From contig NC_134015.1 of NCBI RefSeq assembly GCF_040712315.1, forward strand, positions 19,159,614 to 19,223,613: DNA of 64,000 nt. The letters are read 5' to 3'. A program made the position numbers and the translations under genes. The stretch comes from Castanea sativa. Taxonomy: Eukaryota; Streptophyta; Magnoliopsida; Fagales; Fagaceae. Within the stretch, counting starts at the first letter, position 1. Each line of letters opens with the position of its first letter. The notes beneath the pieces were generated by a model. It made no database searches and was not told the DNA's origin. It was given only the letters and a program-made list of their open reading frames with translations. This document shows positions 23,406 to 36,345 of the stretch, in pieces.

Positions 23406-23627
23406 CCAACTCTCATGGATGCTCGCTTTGATACACTTTCTACGGAGTTGTATCAGGTGAACACTCATGTTGGCCGTATTGCTAGACGACAGGCTTGCCT
23501 TGGTGGCTTTATAGAATCTCCCTCTTTTCATCTTGAGGCATCCGAGACACCTGATGATGGTTCCAGCGATGATGATGATGAGGTTGGAGATGCTAACTCT
23601 TCCAATTCTGACGAGATGTCTACTTGA
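23405..23627 (+). pseudogene. Env-like ORF C-terminal remnant of a SIRE-like Copia element
   Basis: Directly after the RNase H end the frame reads DARFDTLSTELYQVNTHVGR, then IARRQACLGGF, and a Ser/Asp-rich tail ending TGA at 23625. It is comparable in position to the env-like tail at 1900-2053. The joint with RNase H leaves no room for the rest of the env-like ORF, so a large internal deletion is likely. The acidic DDDDE tail is low-complexity. Confidence 0.5.
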
Positions 23628-23990
23628 CACTCTTACCCTTTGTCACTCGTGACAAAAATGGGGAGTAGTTTTGGATATGAAAGTAGCCACTCTTAGGGGG
23701 AGAGTTAGGACATAGGAGATTTTTGTTAAAGGGAGTGTGGATTCTCGAGAGTGGTGACCTCAAAATCACCCAGTGAGGTTTTTGCCTTGGAGATTTTCCT
23801 CATTCGTAAACAAATCACCGTGTTAATTTATTTTCCACTGCACTTTAGTTTATTGGTGATTTGTTTGTGCTACCACGCATTTGCATGCTAATTTGATCAA
23901 TTAATAAACTTGACTAATTAATCAACTTAATTCATGCCATCACAAGGGGGTCAATACATTTTTGGCCTATCATAGATAGTTAGACCCTAC
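23628..23990 (+). repeat. Copia 3' spacer and LTR remnant
   Basis: The sequence has ccctttgtcact...gacaaaaatggggag just after the env-like stop, parallel to tttgtcacaaaaaggggag at 2065-2085. It then has gggggagagttaggac and an LTR-like stretch with gcatttgcatgctaatttgatc, similar in style to 29930-29970. LTR borders are not clear. Confidence 0.4.
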
Positions 23991-26090
23991 AAAGTACTAA
24001 CCAATGGTGTAATGGTAGAAGTGTAATATGTTTTATTCTAAGTTCATAGCTTGTGAATTATATAATAGTTTCTATCTGATAAGGTGATTAAGATGACCAA
24101 TAGTTCATTCTAAAAATAAAAAAAAAAGATGACCGATAGTTGGATAATTGATAATACTCTAAGCTCAGTTGTGATATGTTTGCAGCATTATATTCTTTCT
24201 AGGTCATTGTTAATTTCTTTAAGATTATAATTTTATTTATATAGAACTGCTAGAATTATTATTATTATTTTTTTTTTTTTTTGAGAATCAAAACTGTTAG
24301 TGTTTAGATGTATTTGTGTGTGGTTGTATTTTAAATAATAATAGATTATGGCTTCAAGAATTTACTTTCTGACCTAAGTGGATTATACACCCCAGGCCTT
24401 GAAGCTAATTTCATACCACAAATCCAATGATTCTGAATGACCAAATATCTACGGCTTTATCCTTCTCACAAAAAAAATAAAAATAAAAATCTATGGCTTT
24501 ACAAGAATAGGTATGTGAAACAGTGAAAGGTCTAATTTGGGCCAAAACCGAAATAAAATAAATGGGGAGAATGGCCCATCCCTGAAATAAAATGAATGGG
24601 CAGAATGGCCTAAACTAATGATTTAAAATTTTCCAAAACCCCAAAAAATGGCCCAAAACAAACTTTAAAAAAAGAGGAACTGGCCCAATACAGTAGCCCA
24701 ACCCGTAACCCACATAGACCTTCCCATCCACCCGATTAGCCTTTAGGGCAGACCATTAGCGGTTCTGGATTCCTCCAACCCTACCTGGTCGGATCGGATC
24801 CGACCCATGCTCAACGTTCATGATTTTTTGATTTGAACCAACCTTTTGGTAAAATCTTACATGAGATCCAAATAACCAACGTTATTGCAATTTTCAAAGT
24901 TAATAGTAGAAGAAAAAAAAAGTTAGCATAAGAAACTTAGCTTGACATGCTTCTCATATTTTCTCTCTTCGAATAATTAACAACATCAAATCTAATGGGT
25001 TCTATTTCTCCCCAAAAAAAAAAAAGCATTGGTGATTTTTTATCACTCAACTCTTCATCTATTGTAAATTGACTACAATCTTTTATGCCATAATTTTGCA
25101 ATAACTCTGATGCGGTGGACAATAAATGAAAGAAAAAATAGTGAATCTATGTGAAAGTAAATTAAATATCAACCAATCATAGTTTATTACATTGAACAGT
25201 TATAGAAAAGGTATGGTAAATTGCTTTTAGCTTCATGTGATTGTTGTCAAGAATCTTGTAGCTGAACTAACACATTCTCCTACACAAAGTACGTGAGGGT
25301 CTAAGAGGAAAATAATTCTACCTACGAAGTTAGCAACATACTGTAATTATCTCAATAAAATTTTTTTTTTTTTTTTTTAAAAAAAAAACTACTTGTGGTT
25401 GTGAATAATGAGACCATATCACTTTCTAGCATCTAATTTTCTAATATATTATATATTGGTAGATTCCAACTTTGTTTTACTTATTCATTCAGTTGGAAAC
25501 TGTGAAAATGTTGGCACTGGAATTATATTTTGATGTTGGGCATAATTCCTTAACGTTCCTCATGGCAGCCTCTATTCTCATTCTCGCTCAGAAGTTATCT
25601 TTGAATGGATTTTGATCTTATTTGTCTGCTCTTAATTCAAAACGTTGTTCATAACATGGAAAACTTATTTATAGGAATCAATGCCCTTCAAGGATCTCCT
25701 TCTGATTGTATTCCTTAAAAATAATAATAATAATAACAAAAATAAAATGAGTTTGAAATTTGAATACCATTTTTCCAATTTTATTATTCATAAAATAGTT
25801 TGTATCTCTAGCATTATTCTTTATTTGGATGAAAAATGAACAAAAAATGCTAAATTTTAGGGAATAAAAAGATGAATGTGAAGGAAAAAAAAATCTTAAA
25901 TTTTAAGAGTTCTCTTTTTGAATTCAAAATAAAATTTTTTATTCGACATTTATGACACTATTTCTAAGAGTACTATTTATTAATGAAAATATTTTTGAAC
26001 CATATAAAAATTCAGTTCAAAAAATAATTCTCTTATATATAGTATAGATGAAATATATGTTTAATTTTTTCCCATTCATGTTCACATTTC
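23991..26090. other. No gene seen
   Basis: Mostly AT-rich. Tandem gaatgg.cagaatggcc-type wording at 24565-24610 and poly-A/T runs at 24265 and 25363-25388 are the only structures. No protein domain or RNA gene was recognised. Confidence 0.6.
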
Positions 26091-26274
26091 CTAGTAATAG
26101 TTATTGGAGTCGTAAATACCTTACTTATTTTTCTAGTAACTTCTTCCATCGGGGGACCCTTACAAACTCTTTTCTTTCCGTTAATGTTTGTTGAATTATG
26201 CTTCTTAAATTTTGGACCTCTATATTAATCCACTTTGCGTTTCACACAGTTATGCTTCATTTGTACCTCTCTCT

Positions 26275-26275
<1 letters not shown>

Positions 26276-26321
<46 letters not shown>
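26276..26321. repeat. (AT)n microsatellite
   Basis: About 23 AT units. It accounts for the Tyr/Ile-repeat open frame on the - strand. Confidence 0.9.
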
Positions 26322-26325
<4 letters not shown>

Positions 26326-26419
26326 AAAAATGAAATCTATATCTATATCTAATTCCATATAATGTTGGTAGAATATAAAGTTACTTATATAAATATAATT
26401 TAATATAGAAATACCTACT

Positions 26420-27860
26420 ATACGGCATACGGCAAGGGGCCCATTTCCCTCGGGTCCAAACTTGAATAGTCCTATGAACAGTGCCCGGCCATGGGCCCAC
26501 CATTTCTCATGGTTAACCATTAAGCGGCCCAAAAGCATCAGCCCATCATTTGGGAGTTTGGTGCACGGTAGGACGGTCTCTGTAATCAGTAGATGCATCG
26601 ATGCTGCTCAGTTATACCTCGGCAGATCGGGAGTGCCTTGGGAGACTTCGCTGCCGAGCAACTTTCAGCGACCAGCACCAGTCCCAATGTCCCAGCTCCT
26701 GTTCCCAACGAAGCATATATTTTTCAGGAATAATCAAATTGGGTCTCACTCACACGAGTGATATCAGAGAGCAATCATGACTCAATCCACTATCTTCAAG
26801 CTATAAATATACATAGAAAAGGGGGAAAAAGGGTTAGACATTTGAGAGGTAAGACTAAGAGAGTAGCCGAGCATATGAAAGAGCTTTCAGAGAGAGGGAG
26901 GGAGAGACTAGCTTCTGTACCAGGCATTTCAACGTATCTGCCTAGGAGCTACCCATTGTAGGATACTCAAAACCCACTGAACAAGTAAATTGTGAGCCCA
27001 AATACTTGGTCCAGCCCTTAGTGGAAAATTGGGCACGCACACCTACTATTAAGAATAATCATAACACCACCGTGCACCTTGATGTGGTAATCACTCCACA
27101 AATATAAATGTTTATGGAGGGTGTAGGTGGTAAGGGTCAAGGTTCAAGTTTCCAAGAGAGAACTTTACACATGTAAGTACTAGGAAATTAACGGCCCAAG
27201 CCAACTAAGAACGGTCATGCCTTGTCCCTCAATTCTAGCCCACACAATAGAATTTTTTAAAGAGAGTGGGAAAAAAGTTCTAACATAATTCTGGGACTAA
27301 GTTCTAGTCTAATCCGAGAAACTAGAAGTTCTAGAAAAAGACAATTCAAATAGTTATTAAGGATCTTACTGTCCTCGGGAGAATCTGAGGACTTGTTCTT
27401 ATAGATGAATGATACAAATTCCACACCAAACCCTCACTGTTCTTTCTGTAGTACCTTTTTGCACTTAGAAAATTATATCTCCCCCTTAATTAGGAGGTTT
27501 CCCTCTCTTACATATCCTTTCTCTTGGCATCCTAACCCTCCACCTATATGCTTCAGGGCTTTCCTTAGGTCACTTGTCCCATCAAAACTCTAATGAAGGT
27601 GGTAGAAGGGGCTACTAGCTCTGAAACTACTATTCAGGTGTCATTTTCTCATTAATTTAGCTGATGAGGTTGTCACAGTGCATTCAATGCAGTAGTGGAA
27701 AGTATACCCTTTACAGGAAGCTTCCTCCCGCAATCTTGGCCCTCCCTCCATGATCCTTTCTCCTCCAAATGGGTCCTCCTGTGATGCTATCTTGCATCCC
27801 TTTCCCTTCTTGGGTCAGTGAAGCCCTCGGGTCGGATATATTTTGCAAGCAGAACCGTGT
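26420..27860. repeat. GC-richer LTR-like fragments, probably decayed Gypsy LTRs
   Basis: Two blocks (26420-27060 and 27190-27860) stand out from AT-rich surroundings. The first has tataaatata (about 26804) and tgtgagcccaaat (about 26989), wording close to attgtgagcccacac in the Gypsy LTR at 40115. The second contains gtcctcgggagaatctgagg (27371), also reminiscent of the cctcgga-rich LTRs here. A SINE-like fragment (27088-27180) lies between them. There are no coding domains; borders and relationship are uncertain. Confidence 0.35.
27090..27180 (+). repeat. SINE-like repeat fragment (second copy)
   Basis: It shares atcactccacaaatataaat, ggtcaaggttcaagtttcc and the acacatgtaagtacta tail with the copies at 17293 and 56105. 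Confidence 0.45.
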
Positions 27861-29046
27861 GATACTTCATATTACATTCTCTTTAGTCCTCAAATAACTC
27901 TACAATTTCATATTTAGAGAAAATAAAAGAAAAATTTTCATATTTTACATATATTATTGATTATTAATATATAAAAAATAAAAGGTTTGGACTTCTTCTT
28001 ATATTGTCAAATAAACTTATAAAAATCTATACCTTTTTATATCTTCATTCTAATATATTTATTAATTTTTTTTTGTCTCTCTCACACACACACACAAATA
28101 TATATATATATATATAAACTAGGTATGGTTTTCTCTACAAACTCAATAAATTGTTTTTTTTTAATATTAACCCTCAATAATTAAATTTATTCTTGTTTCA
28201 TATAAATATTTTTATATCAAACTTTCATATGCATTGCATATTTTTATACCAAACTTTAATTTGAGTAAAGTTGTAGCTTTAGGCTACAACCAATTTTGTA
28301 ATCAAACTTTGTCCTAAAATAATTTGGGGTGATAAATAAAATAGTAGTAGGCAAACTTTATATCTTATATATATAGTTGAGGAACTCTTACATTATTTGT
28401 TTTGATAACTCTAAGCAATTAAAGGATTGTTTATGTGAGTTTCAGTTAATATAATTGGTAAAATCTTCTTTAAAAAAAAGGTATAAATGCAAATTGCACT
28501 CTCTAAATTTGACCGCAATTCATTTCAGTTTTCTACCTTTACTTACGTTCAATTAAGTTATCTAAGTTTTAAATTTCAAATTTATTCAATTAAGACATTT
28601 TCATCAAATTTCTTTAAATGTTGTAGTTAAGTGTCATAAATTTTATTTTATTTTCTTCAAATTTTTAAATTTAAAAAATCCAATTTCTATGGTTATATTT
28701 TATGTATTGGCATATTTGGGATCAAAATGCACCTTATATGTATATGAGTCTTAGTTTCTAATGTGTTCGAGAAGATCATGATTGAATCTACAAGTGGTAT
28801 TATTGAAAACACTAGACTGCTCAGGATAAGTTGAATCTGTAGGTCCTGATACCTCTTTAATACATGACAATATATCAAGACTTAATGAATCTCAATACCT
28901 AGCTCAATACCTCTCGATCTATTGAGTTACGACACTTTAGAATTAGCGAGCAACATTTTATTCTAAGTAACCATTGTTTGTGGGTTTGTGTAACCTAATA
29001 GAAGAGCCTATTAAAAGGCCTATTAAGCTCCTATTTAAATAAGGTG

Positions 29047-29190
29047 TGTTATGATCCTAGTGTCCCACATTGCTTAAGTGTAAGTTTAAACATGTGTATA
29101 TAAACTCTTGGGCACCTTCCCTTTGCAAGCCGGTTTTCAAGGATGAGTTTTACCTATGGGTTCCTAACATTTGATATCAGAGTCAACCAT
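29047..29190 (+). repeat. TRIM-like short LTR followed by a primer-binding site
   Basis: A 123-bp segment starts TGTTATGATCC, contains gtatataaac (TATA-like) and ends CCTAACA at 29169. Next comes tgatatcagagt (29172-29183), close to the TGGTATCAGAGC site complementary to initiator tRNA-Met. A short LTR plus PBS is the signature of TRIM elements. A second LTR was not found downstream, so only the 5' end is present. Confidence 0.55.
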
Positions 29191-29779
29191 CACCCAAAGT
29201 AATCGGGTGTAACTCATTGAGTATGTAATCAAATGAATTACAACTTTGTGGTTAGATCTTGGAGAGAGCAACTTAAAGGCTAGATTAAAATAACGGATAG
29301 ATGAGTGGAATCGCCAAAAGAAGCTACTATCGAGTTAGTGTTAATAGAGTAAGCCGTCGTGGACGTCGGCTAGAGAGAAAACCCTAATGCTTCATAAGGT
29401 TTTTATATTGAAACCTAGCCTCCATGGTTTGAACTTGTGTATTAGAAAATAGAAGAAAGAGACCTTGCTGTGAATTTTGTGGGCCTTTAGGTTTTATACT
29501 AAGCAAAATTTTTGACACCAACAATTGAAGATCTTATTGGTGTTTTTGTGTGAAGTTGCTGCAAATCAGCTATAACAATCAAAAGGATTGCTGTGGAGTT
29601 AGTCACGTAGTGGGATTTGTGCAATGTTGTTAGTCACATATTGGGATCCATGCAAAAGAGAAGTCTCCACACAAACAAATCCGATTAAGAATTGCAGCTG
29701 ATAATGGTATAGGTTAGTAGGTTCAATTGTAAGTTGGTATTTTGGAATAAGTTAGTGGGTATGATTCCTTATACTTGTG

Positions 29780-30019
29780 ACTGTTTGATTCTTGATTAGT
29801 GGATTCTTCGAGAGTGCCAACTTGGAATTCATCCGATAGAGTTTTTGTCTACGAAAATTTTCCCATCATGATCAAATTGTCGTATCAAATTTATTTTCTA
29901 CTGCATTTAATTTAGTTTGTTATTTTGATTGTGCCTCCACGTGATTTGCATGCAATTTAAATTATTAATCAATTTGGTTAATTAAATTAATTAATTGTGG
30001 TCCATCTATAACCTAACAG
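29780..30019 (+). repeat. Copia-like LTR 3' end remnant
   Basis: The sequence includes gtggattcttcgagagtg, ttattttctactgcattt and cgtgatttgcatgc, and ends ataacctaaca at 30018. This wording recurs at 23735-23895. The 5' border is not resolved. Confidence 0.35.
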
Positions 30020-30375
30020 AATTAATTATTGAAAAATATTTTCCAGAATTTCCTTTTAAAAAAATGTAACCAAAGTTGACGAAAATGCTCTAATTGAATA
30101 AACTTGAAACTTAAAGGATTCAATTGAATAAAAACAAAATTAAAGGACTGAAATGAATTATAGACGAACTTAGAGGATGCATTTTGCATTTTTTTCCATA
30201 AAAAAAAGTAAGTTTTTTTTTGTTTTTGTTTTTTTTGTTATTGATTAAGATATCTAGATTGAAATTCCACATATATAAATTAAAAATCAGTTACTATATT
30301 AACTTGACAAAAAACAATAATATAGGAACCGACAGTATTGATTCAAATCTATTGCATCATATAAAGGGTTTGCAT

Positions 30376-30454
30376 CAAGGAAGTCAATACCGTACCGGAG
30401 GTTGTACCAGTACGATACATTTCGGATACCGGCGTACCGTTTCGGGTTTAGCGC

Positions 30455-30509
<55 letters not shown>

Positions 30510-30953
30510 TACACACACCAAAATCTCTAGAACCATGTTTATAAGCATATAATATTTCACTTATATTATAGTAAATATAAAAGTTTATCATAAAATATTA
30601 TCTCAATTCAGAACAAATTATTCATAGTTTTATACTTTAGTATCAATTAAAAGGAAAAAAAAAACACAATATAAAAAATAGAAAGTTTAGTTGTTCATTG
30701 CATACTAAGAAAACAAATAATACTAATAAGTTAATGTAAATAAGTTACCATTATGCCCTTACAAAAATTCAAAAATTACAAAAAAAAAAACTTTTTTTTG
30801 TATCGGCCGATATGCCCAGTACCGGCAGGTATTGCCCGATTTGGCCGGTATGACCAGTACGCGGCCGGTACGGCCGGTATTTTTTCCAGTACAAAATAGA
30901 AGTATACTAGTACCGGTGCACTGGCCGGTACCGGTACAGTATCGACCACCTTG
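30376..30953. mobile_element. hAT-like MITE, 578 bp, with 8-bp target duplication
   Basis: Terminal inverted repeats caaggaagtcaatac / gtatcgaccaccttg are flanked by an exact 8-bp duplication gtttgcat (30368-30375 and 30954-30961). The ends are rich in taccgg/ccggta palindromes (30390-30450 and 30799-30945). The middle has an (AT)n array at 30459-30505 and AT-rich filler. The paralogous block near 37830-37862 lacks it. There is no coding capacity. Confidence 0.85.
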
Positions 30954-30961
30954 GTTTGCAT

Positions 30962-32200
30962 GCGCTATGCGCAAGAAAAGAACTTTGTGAGAAAGCAAGA
31001 TATCGTACTTGGTAGTGTTAATCTACAGGAATGGGTGGAGCCTCCAAAGGACATTTAGGATTTGGATAATTCGTGCTGAAGACACTAAGCCAATGTGCTT
31101 AAGAGGTTGGAAAGGCTAGCTATTGACGTCATAGAACATTTTGATTTTTTTATTTTCAAAAAGAGTTCTTCCAATGTCAGAAACAAGCTCACTATTTTTG
31201 CCACAATTCTTCTACTTGGCAGATTGTATTTAGTTGTTTGTTACTTTCACATAGACCCACTATTTTTTAAATAAGTTAGCTTTAATTTTTTGTAACACAT
31301 TTAACATAAAAGTTACAAAAAATTATATATTTTGATAAACATTATTCAAATAAGTAACCAAAAACAATATCTTTGGATACAGTGTACCATGCAATTACCA
31401 CCCATGTGAGATGTAAAAATTGATTAGGTAGTTTTTTTAACCTTTTAAACATTTACATTTTACTTTATTAGGTAATTGCACCATTACCACCCCGTGTGAT
31501 CTCAATCTAATGTGGATTTGAATGAGAAGAGAAAGGAAAGAAAGAGAAGAAAAAAATTCATAAAAAATTATTTTACTATTTTATCTCTGTAAATTATAAA
31601 TGACTAATTAATTAAGAGGATATAAAATTATTTTTACAAAAAAAATTAAAACCTTTCAAAGATATAAGAGTAATTTTACAAATAAATTAAGCATCTTCTT
31701 CCTAATTGGAGGAAAAGGAAAATGTGAAAAATTGGTGGACCCATGAAATCCCTTTCCTCTCATCTTACCTTCTCTCCCCTACGTTATACATGCCAAAGAT
31801 GCTGAGGTGGGCTAGTCATTGTTGACCTTAAGGAATAACTTGATTTATGTAGGGGTTAAGAGTGATTTTTGACATCATCATATATCTTAGCCTTAAAATT
31901 TCTATAGCTTAGAATTCTACACATATAAAAAATTTAATAAATCATATTAAAAGAAGAAGAAGAAAAAAAAAACATTGCATGTAGTTTAGGAATTTAGCCT
32001 CTAAATTTTGGAGACCATTACGATCAAGACAAGGGATATCAAAAGTCATTGAGGCCCATGTGCTAAAGGAAGAATTTATGGGGTCAGAGTAGTTGTTGGG
32101 GAATTACAACTTGACTCCTTGTGACCATTCCAAAACATGCCCATGGGTGCAATGTTTAATGTCATAAAAGTCATAAGTATGTCTTTTAGTCTTCCTTATT
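30962..32200 (+). repeat. Non-coding duplicated block, copy A
   Basis: It begins gcgctatgcgcaagaaaag and contains gggtggagcctccaaagg, gaggtgggctagtcattgttgac and catcatcatatatctta. The same order appears in the blocks at 37075-38820 and 38820-39466/50646-52900. Divergence is substantial. No ORF is conserved between copies. Confidence 0.6.
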
Positions 32201-32327
32201 ACCAATCAGTTTTGAGGTGGAGTGACACAACTCAAGATCTGACAAGTTATATCAAAGTCAAGGCTATGAGTACAAGTTATTGGTGCGTCATCGCAAATTG
32301 ACCGGGCAGGGGGGGGGGGGAGGGGGT

Positions 32328-33025
32328 AGGGCCGGCTCAAGATAATTTGAGGTCTAAGGCGAAAATTATAAAGGGGCCTTTTACATCTAAATATCACTTA
32401 AATAATACAGTTTTTTAGTTTTTTTATTTCAAATTTATTACTAATTCATACTTGTTAATATAGACAATTCACCCAAAGTGAGCTAATGATACTTACTCTA
32501 TAAGTTTTACAAACTAGCATATCACATATTTTTAAAAAATACATATTTATTCAACATTTATTTATTATACTGTCTAAGTGACACTAATCATATTAGTGTC
32601 ACATCAATTTGTAAGATTTTTTTCACAAAATTTGTATTATTTTTAGCATTTTTCATTCACTTGATGGAGATTAGGTTGCATTTCTTTTTTTCTTTTTTTT
32701 TGTGGAGAAAATGCTAAACTTACTATTAATTTTATTGCAAAAAGCTTACAAATTGATGTGGTAATGAGGTGACACTTTAACAAAAGAATAAATGAGTATT
32801 GAATTATTTCATATGATTGGTGAATGTCAATTTATAGGACTTTATAATAAAACTTGTAACATACTAGCATTACTCTAATATCTTAGGAATTTGAAAAAAA
32901 AAAATGTACACTCAACTCATATTTTTTTAATTAAAAAAAAAAAAAACCCCTTGCTGCCCCATATTTGGGGGCCTTTCCATGTTAGGGGGCCTTAGGCTAT
33001 GGCCTAGGCCTAGGCCCGGCCCTGG
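32328..33025. mobile_element. hAT-like MITE with GGGCCGG ends
   Basis: The left end agggccggctcaag and right end ctaggcccggccct(gg) form inverted termini around AT-rich DNA, and an 8-bp gagggggt occurs on both sides (32320-32327 and 33026-33033). The (G)n tract at the left makes the duplication slightly less certain. Confidence 0.65.
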
Positions 33026-33229
33026 GAGGGGGTGATTGTTGTGGGCTACAATTCAATTTCCTACGAATGCTCTAAAAACATACTTGCGAGGCACGATGTC
33101 AAATACTATAAAAGGCTTGAGTGTGTCTTCTTCTTGGTTTTGAGGGTGGAGTGGCATAGCTCACTACCTAATAGCAACTCAGCTATTAGTGGTAGAGAGA
33201 GCGGTAGGGGGTCATGACCCCTTGACTAC

Positions 33230-34515
33230 AATCATTCACTCCTATTGTTCTTAGATTTATTATTTATGCTCCCCTTGCATGTTTATAAAAGGGCAATGAT
33301 TCTCTCACATTTACTTTTTCATATTCACTTTCATGTTTTAAACATCATGAATCAATTATGAATATTGTGTAATATTACAATTTTTTGGTGTTTGATTATC
33401 ATGATAATCTCCATAAGAGAGGAAGACATTTGAATAATAAATTTGAAAAATAGAAAGTTAAGTTGTATGGCATAAAATCTAGTAAAACATAATAGTATAA
33501 TACACTATGACAAAAGTTAAAAGAATATAGATTATCTCAGAAAAGAACAAACAAGCAGAAAATATATGAATAAAGAACAACTAAGAAAGAAAGAGTAAAT
33601 GAAAAGATACATTTGTCATATACAAATAGATAGAAAATACATGGAGAAATTGTTGCATTTATAGACAAAAAAAGACTGAATAAATATAAATCAGTGACGC
33701 TTATAAGGAATTGAGAAAGAGAAAGGGGAGGAAAAACCTAGAAGAGAAAACTATTGAGTGTTATTAAATATTGGTTAGAATATTTATTTAGTTAAGTGAG
33801 TGTACTTATTTTGAAGATGACTAAACTTATATCTTTAACAAATTTCAAAGTATGAATTACACATTATACCACATTAAAAAATAATTATATATTTTCGTAA
33901 AGTACATGGATCTACGAGTAGTTATATATAAAACTTAAGACCAAAATGCCACTAATGTGAATATTAAGCGGTATTTTGATGTTGGGAAAAACAATAAAAA
34001 GTAAACGTATACATTATATTATATTTATTTTTTAGCTTTTGTTTTTTATATCTGAATAATTTGTGTTGTAATTTTTCATAGTCAAAACCTTTTACTTATA
34101 GTTCTAATATAATGATTTTTAGTAAATGTATAAATTCAAGAACAACTTGTATTGGTTTTTTTTTTTAAATCTTAAAAATAATTAAACTATAATAATTTTA
34201 AACCATATAGTAACTATTTGTGTGTCAAAATTTTGTGACAACTTGAAAACAATATGTTTCCCAAAAAAAAATAAGAAAATAAAACAATATCATTTATAGA
34301 GTTTCTTTATACAATTATTTCCAATTTTTATTAGTTATACACATTTTTATGAAATATAATAGGTCACTATATAAAGAATTTATACCCATTCACACTTTCA
34401 AAAGGTACAAATATTTTTTGTACTTTTTTCTTGAATTAATATATTTGCGTCTTTATTTATCTTTAAGTTTTCTAGTTTTACTTTTCTTTTATATCTTTTG
34501 ATCCTTATACAGCCT

Positions 34516-34517
<2 letters not shown>
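33230..34517. other. No gene seen
   Basis: AT-rich DNA with short poly-A/T tracts. No repeat structure or domain was recognised. Confidence 0.6.

Positions 34518-34583
<66 letters not shown>
34518..34583. repeat. (AT)n microsatellite
   Basis: About 33 AT units, one of the longest arrays in the window. A short gccccc...ctccgct patch at 34720-34752 resembles the end of a hAT MITE. Confidence 0.9.
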
Positions 34584-34588
<5 letters not shown>

Positions 34589-35167
34589 GAAATTTGACAC
34601 ATAACTGACTTCTAACCAAAAAAGAAAACTTAAGGATAATGCATGAGCCAAAAAGCAAAAGATAAAATTGAAAAGCTTACAATGTTGGGGTTGGAGCTTT
34701 GGTGGGGTAGGGGGAAAGTTGCCCCCCTAGCTCGATCTATCTCTGGCTCCGCTATTTGACTCTCATTATTGAAAAAAAAAAAAAAAAAAAGATAATTAAA
34801 AAAAGATCTCATAAATTTTACTAAGGTTTAACTCTCTTGTCATTCAATAAAAAATTTGAGATGTGAATTCCAACTACATTAAAATCAAATGGTGTTTTAG
34901 CTGTTAGAAGTATGTGTTAAATTTACCATTTCTCGTTAGTTTAAACTTTTGGAACAATCAATGTACGTAATTTAACATAGTATCAGAACATGAGATTCTG
35001 AGTTCAATTCTTGTCTCCTCCGCTTTACCTCCCACTTAAATTCTCATATGTTGGGTTTCACCTATTAAAATGTAGTTTCCGCTCACACATATGTGGTTAA
35101 ATAGTTAAATTTACCATATTCCATTAGTCTAAAATTTTGGAATAATCGTTAATTTAACATTATCCGG

Positions 35168-36345
35168 ATGATAATAAGTAATCATCATAGCTCAAGCGTT
35201 ATAAATTGAAATACCGTCATATCTATAAAAATTAAAATAAGTACTACAAGTTTTACTACATTTAGCTTACAAATTGCTTTTTTTTTAAGAATTATAAACT
35301 GATGTATCACCAATCATAAAGAGGCAATTCAAATATTTATTTATGAAGTGATTAAAGCCCATTAAGAATGTCAATCATTTTATTATTCCGTTTAGCACAT
35401 AAGATTTTTTCATCCAAGGGATAATGGCAAGGACGAAATTGACACAACATTTATAATGTTAGAGACCAAATTAACACAATTGAAAGATTAGAGACCAAAT
35501 TGACATTCAGTGCAATGGATAGGGATCAACTATATAATTTACCCTTAATTTAAACATTGATTTGAATGATGAGATGGATATTGAAAATAAATCTTAACTT
35601 AATTTTCCTTCGAAATGATTCAAAGTAGATTTTTAATGACAAGTACCGACATTCTCTAAAACCAATTGGCGTTTTAGCTAGATGATAATAAACGATCATC
35701 ATAGCTTAGACGTTATAAATTGAAACACTATCATATCTATAAAAAAAAATTTAAAATAGGTACTACAAATTTTACTACATTTAGCTTACAAATTCGTTTA
35801 AAAAAAAAATTACAAACTGACGTGTCACAAATCATAAAGAGGAAATTCAAATATTTATTTATGAGATGATTAAAACCCATTAGGCACATTAGTCATTTTA
35901 TTATTCTGTTTAGCACATCAAATTTTTCCATCCAAGAGATAATGGGAAGAACCAAATTGACACGAATTTTAAAATGTTAGAGACCAAATTGACATAATTA
36001 AAAGATTAGAAACCAAATTGACACTGGTGTAAAGGATAGGGACTAACTATATTATTTACCCTTAATTTAAACATTGATTTGAATGATGAGATGAATATTG
36101 GAAATAAATTTTAACTTAATTTGACACAACATTTAAAATGTTAGAGACCAAATTGGCAATTGAAAGGGTAGAGATCAAATTGACACTTGTTGTAAAAGAT
36201 AGGGACTAACTATATAATTTCCCATAATTTAAACACATGATTTGAATGATGAGATGGATATTGAAAATAAATCTTAATTTAATTTGCTTCAAAAATGATT
36301 CAAAGTAGAGTTTTAATGATAGTTACCTACATTCTCTAGGAAATT
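35168..36345 (+). repeat. Tandem duplication, about 514-bp unit, 2.4 copies
   Basis: Unit 1 starts gatgataataagtaatcatc at 35168 and unit 2 gatgataataaacgatcatc at 35682. A partial third unit (about 36121-36345) repeats only the second half, from gacacaacatttaaaatg to gattcaaagtagag. Shared phrases include gttagagaccaaattgacac and atttgaatgatgagatg. Non-coding. Confidence 0.85.

Larger units (their letters stand above)
28481..30197. mobile_element. Long-TIR (Mutator-like) non-autonomous segment
   Basis: About 130 bp at the left end (aaatgcaaattgcactctc..., with aattcatttcag and ttattcaatta blocks) is matched in reverse complement by about 130 bp at the right end (30060-30195), at perhaps 70-75% identity by eye. 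A 10-bp taaaaaaaag flanks both sides (28471-28480 and 30200-30209), compatible with the 9-10-bp duplication of Mutator-like elements, although low-complexity. The interior has no transposase. It carries a TRIM-like LTR and a Copia-like LTR end. Confidence 0.5.

Noticed and set aside
30759..30998. Minus-strand ORF with repeated Thr-Gly-Arg
   Set aside because: It translates the ccggta palindromes of the hAT MITE.
32301..32327. G-rich run considered as a G-quadruplex regulator
   Set aside because: It is a simple mononucleotide tract at a transposon border with no gene nearby.
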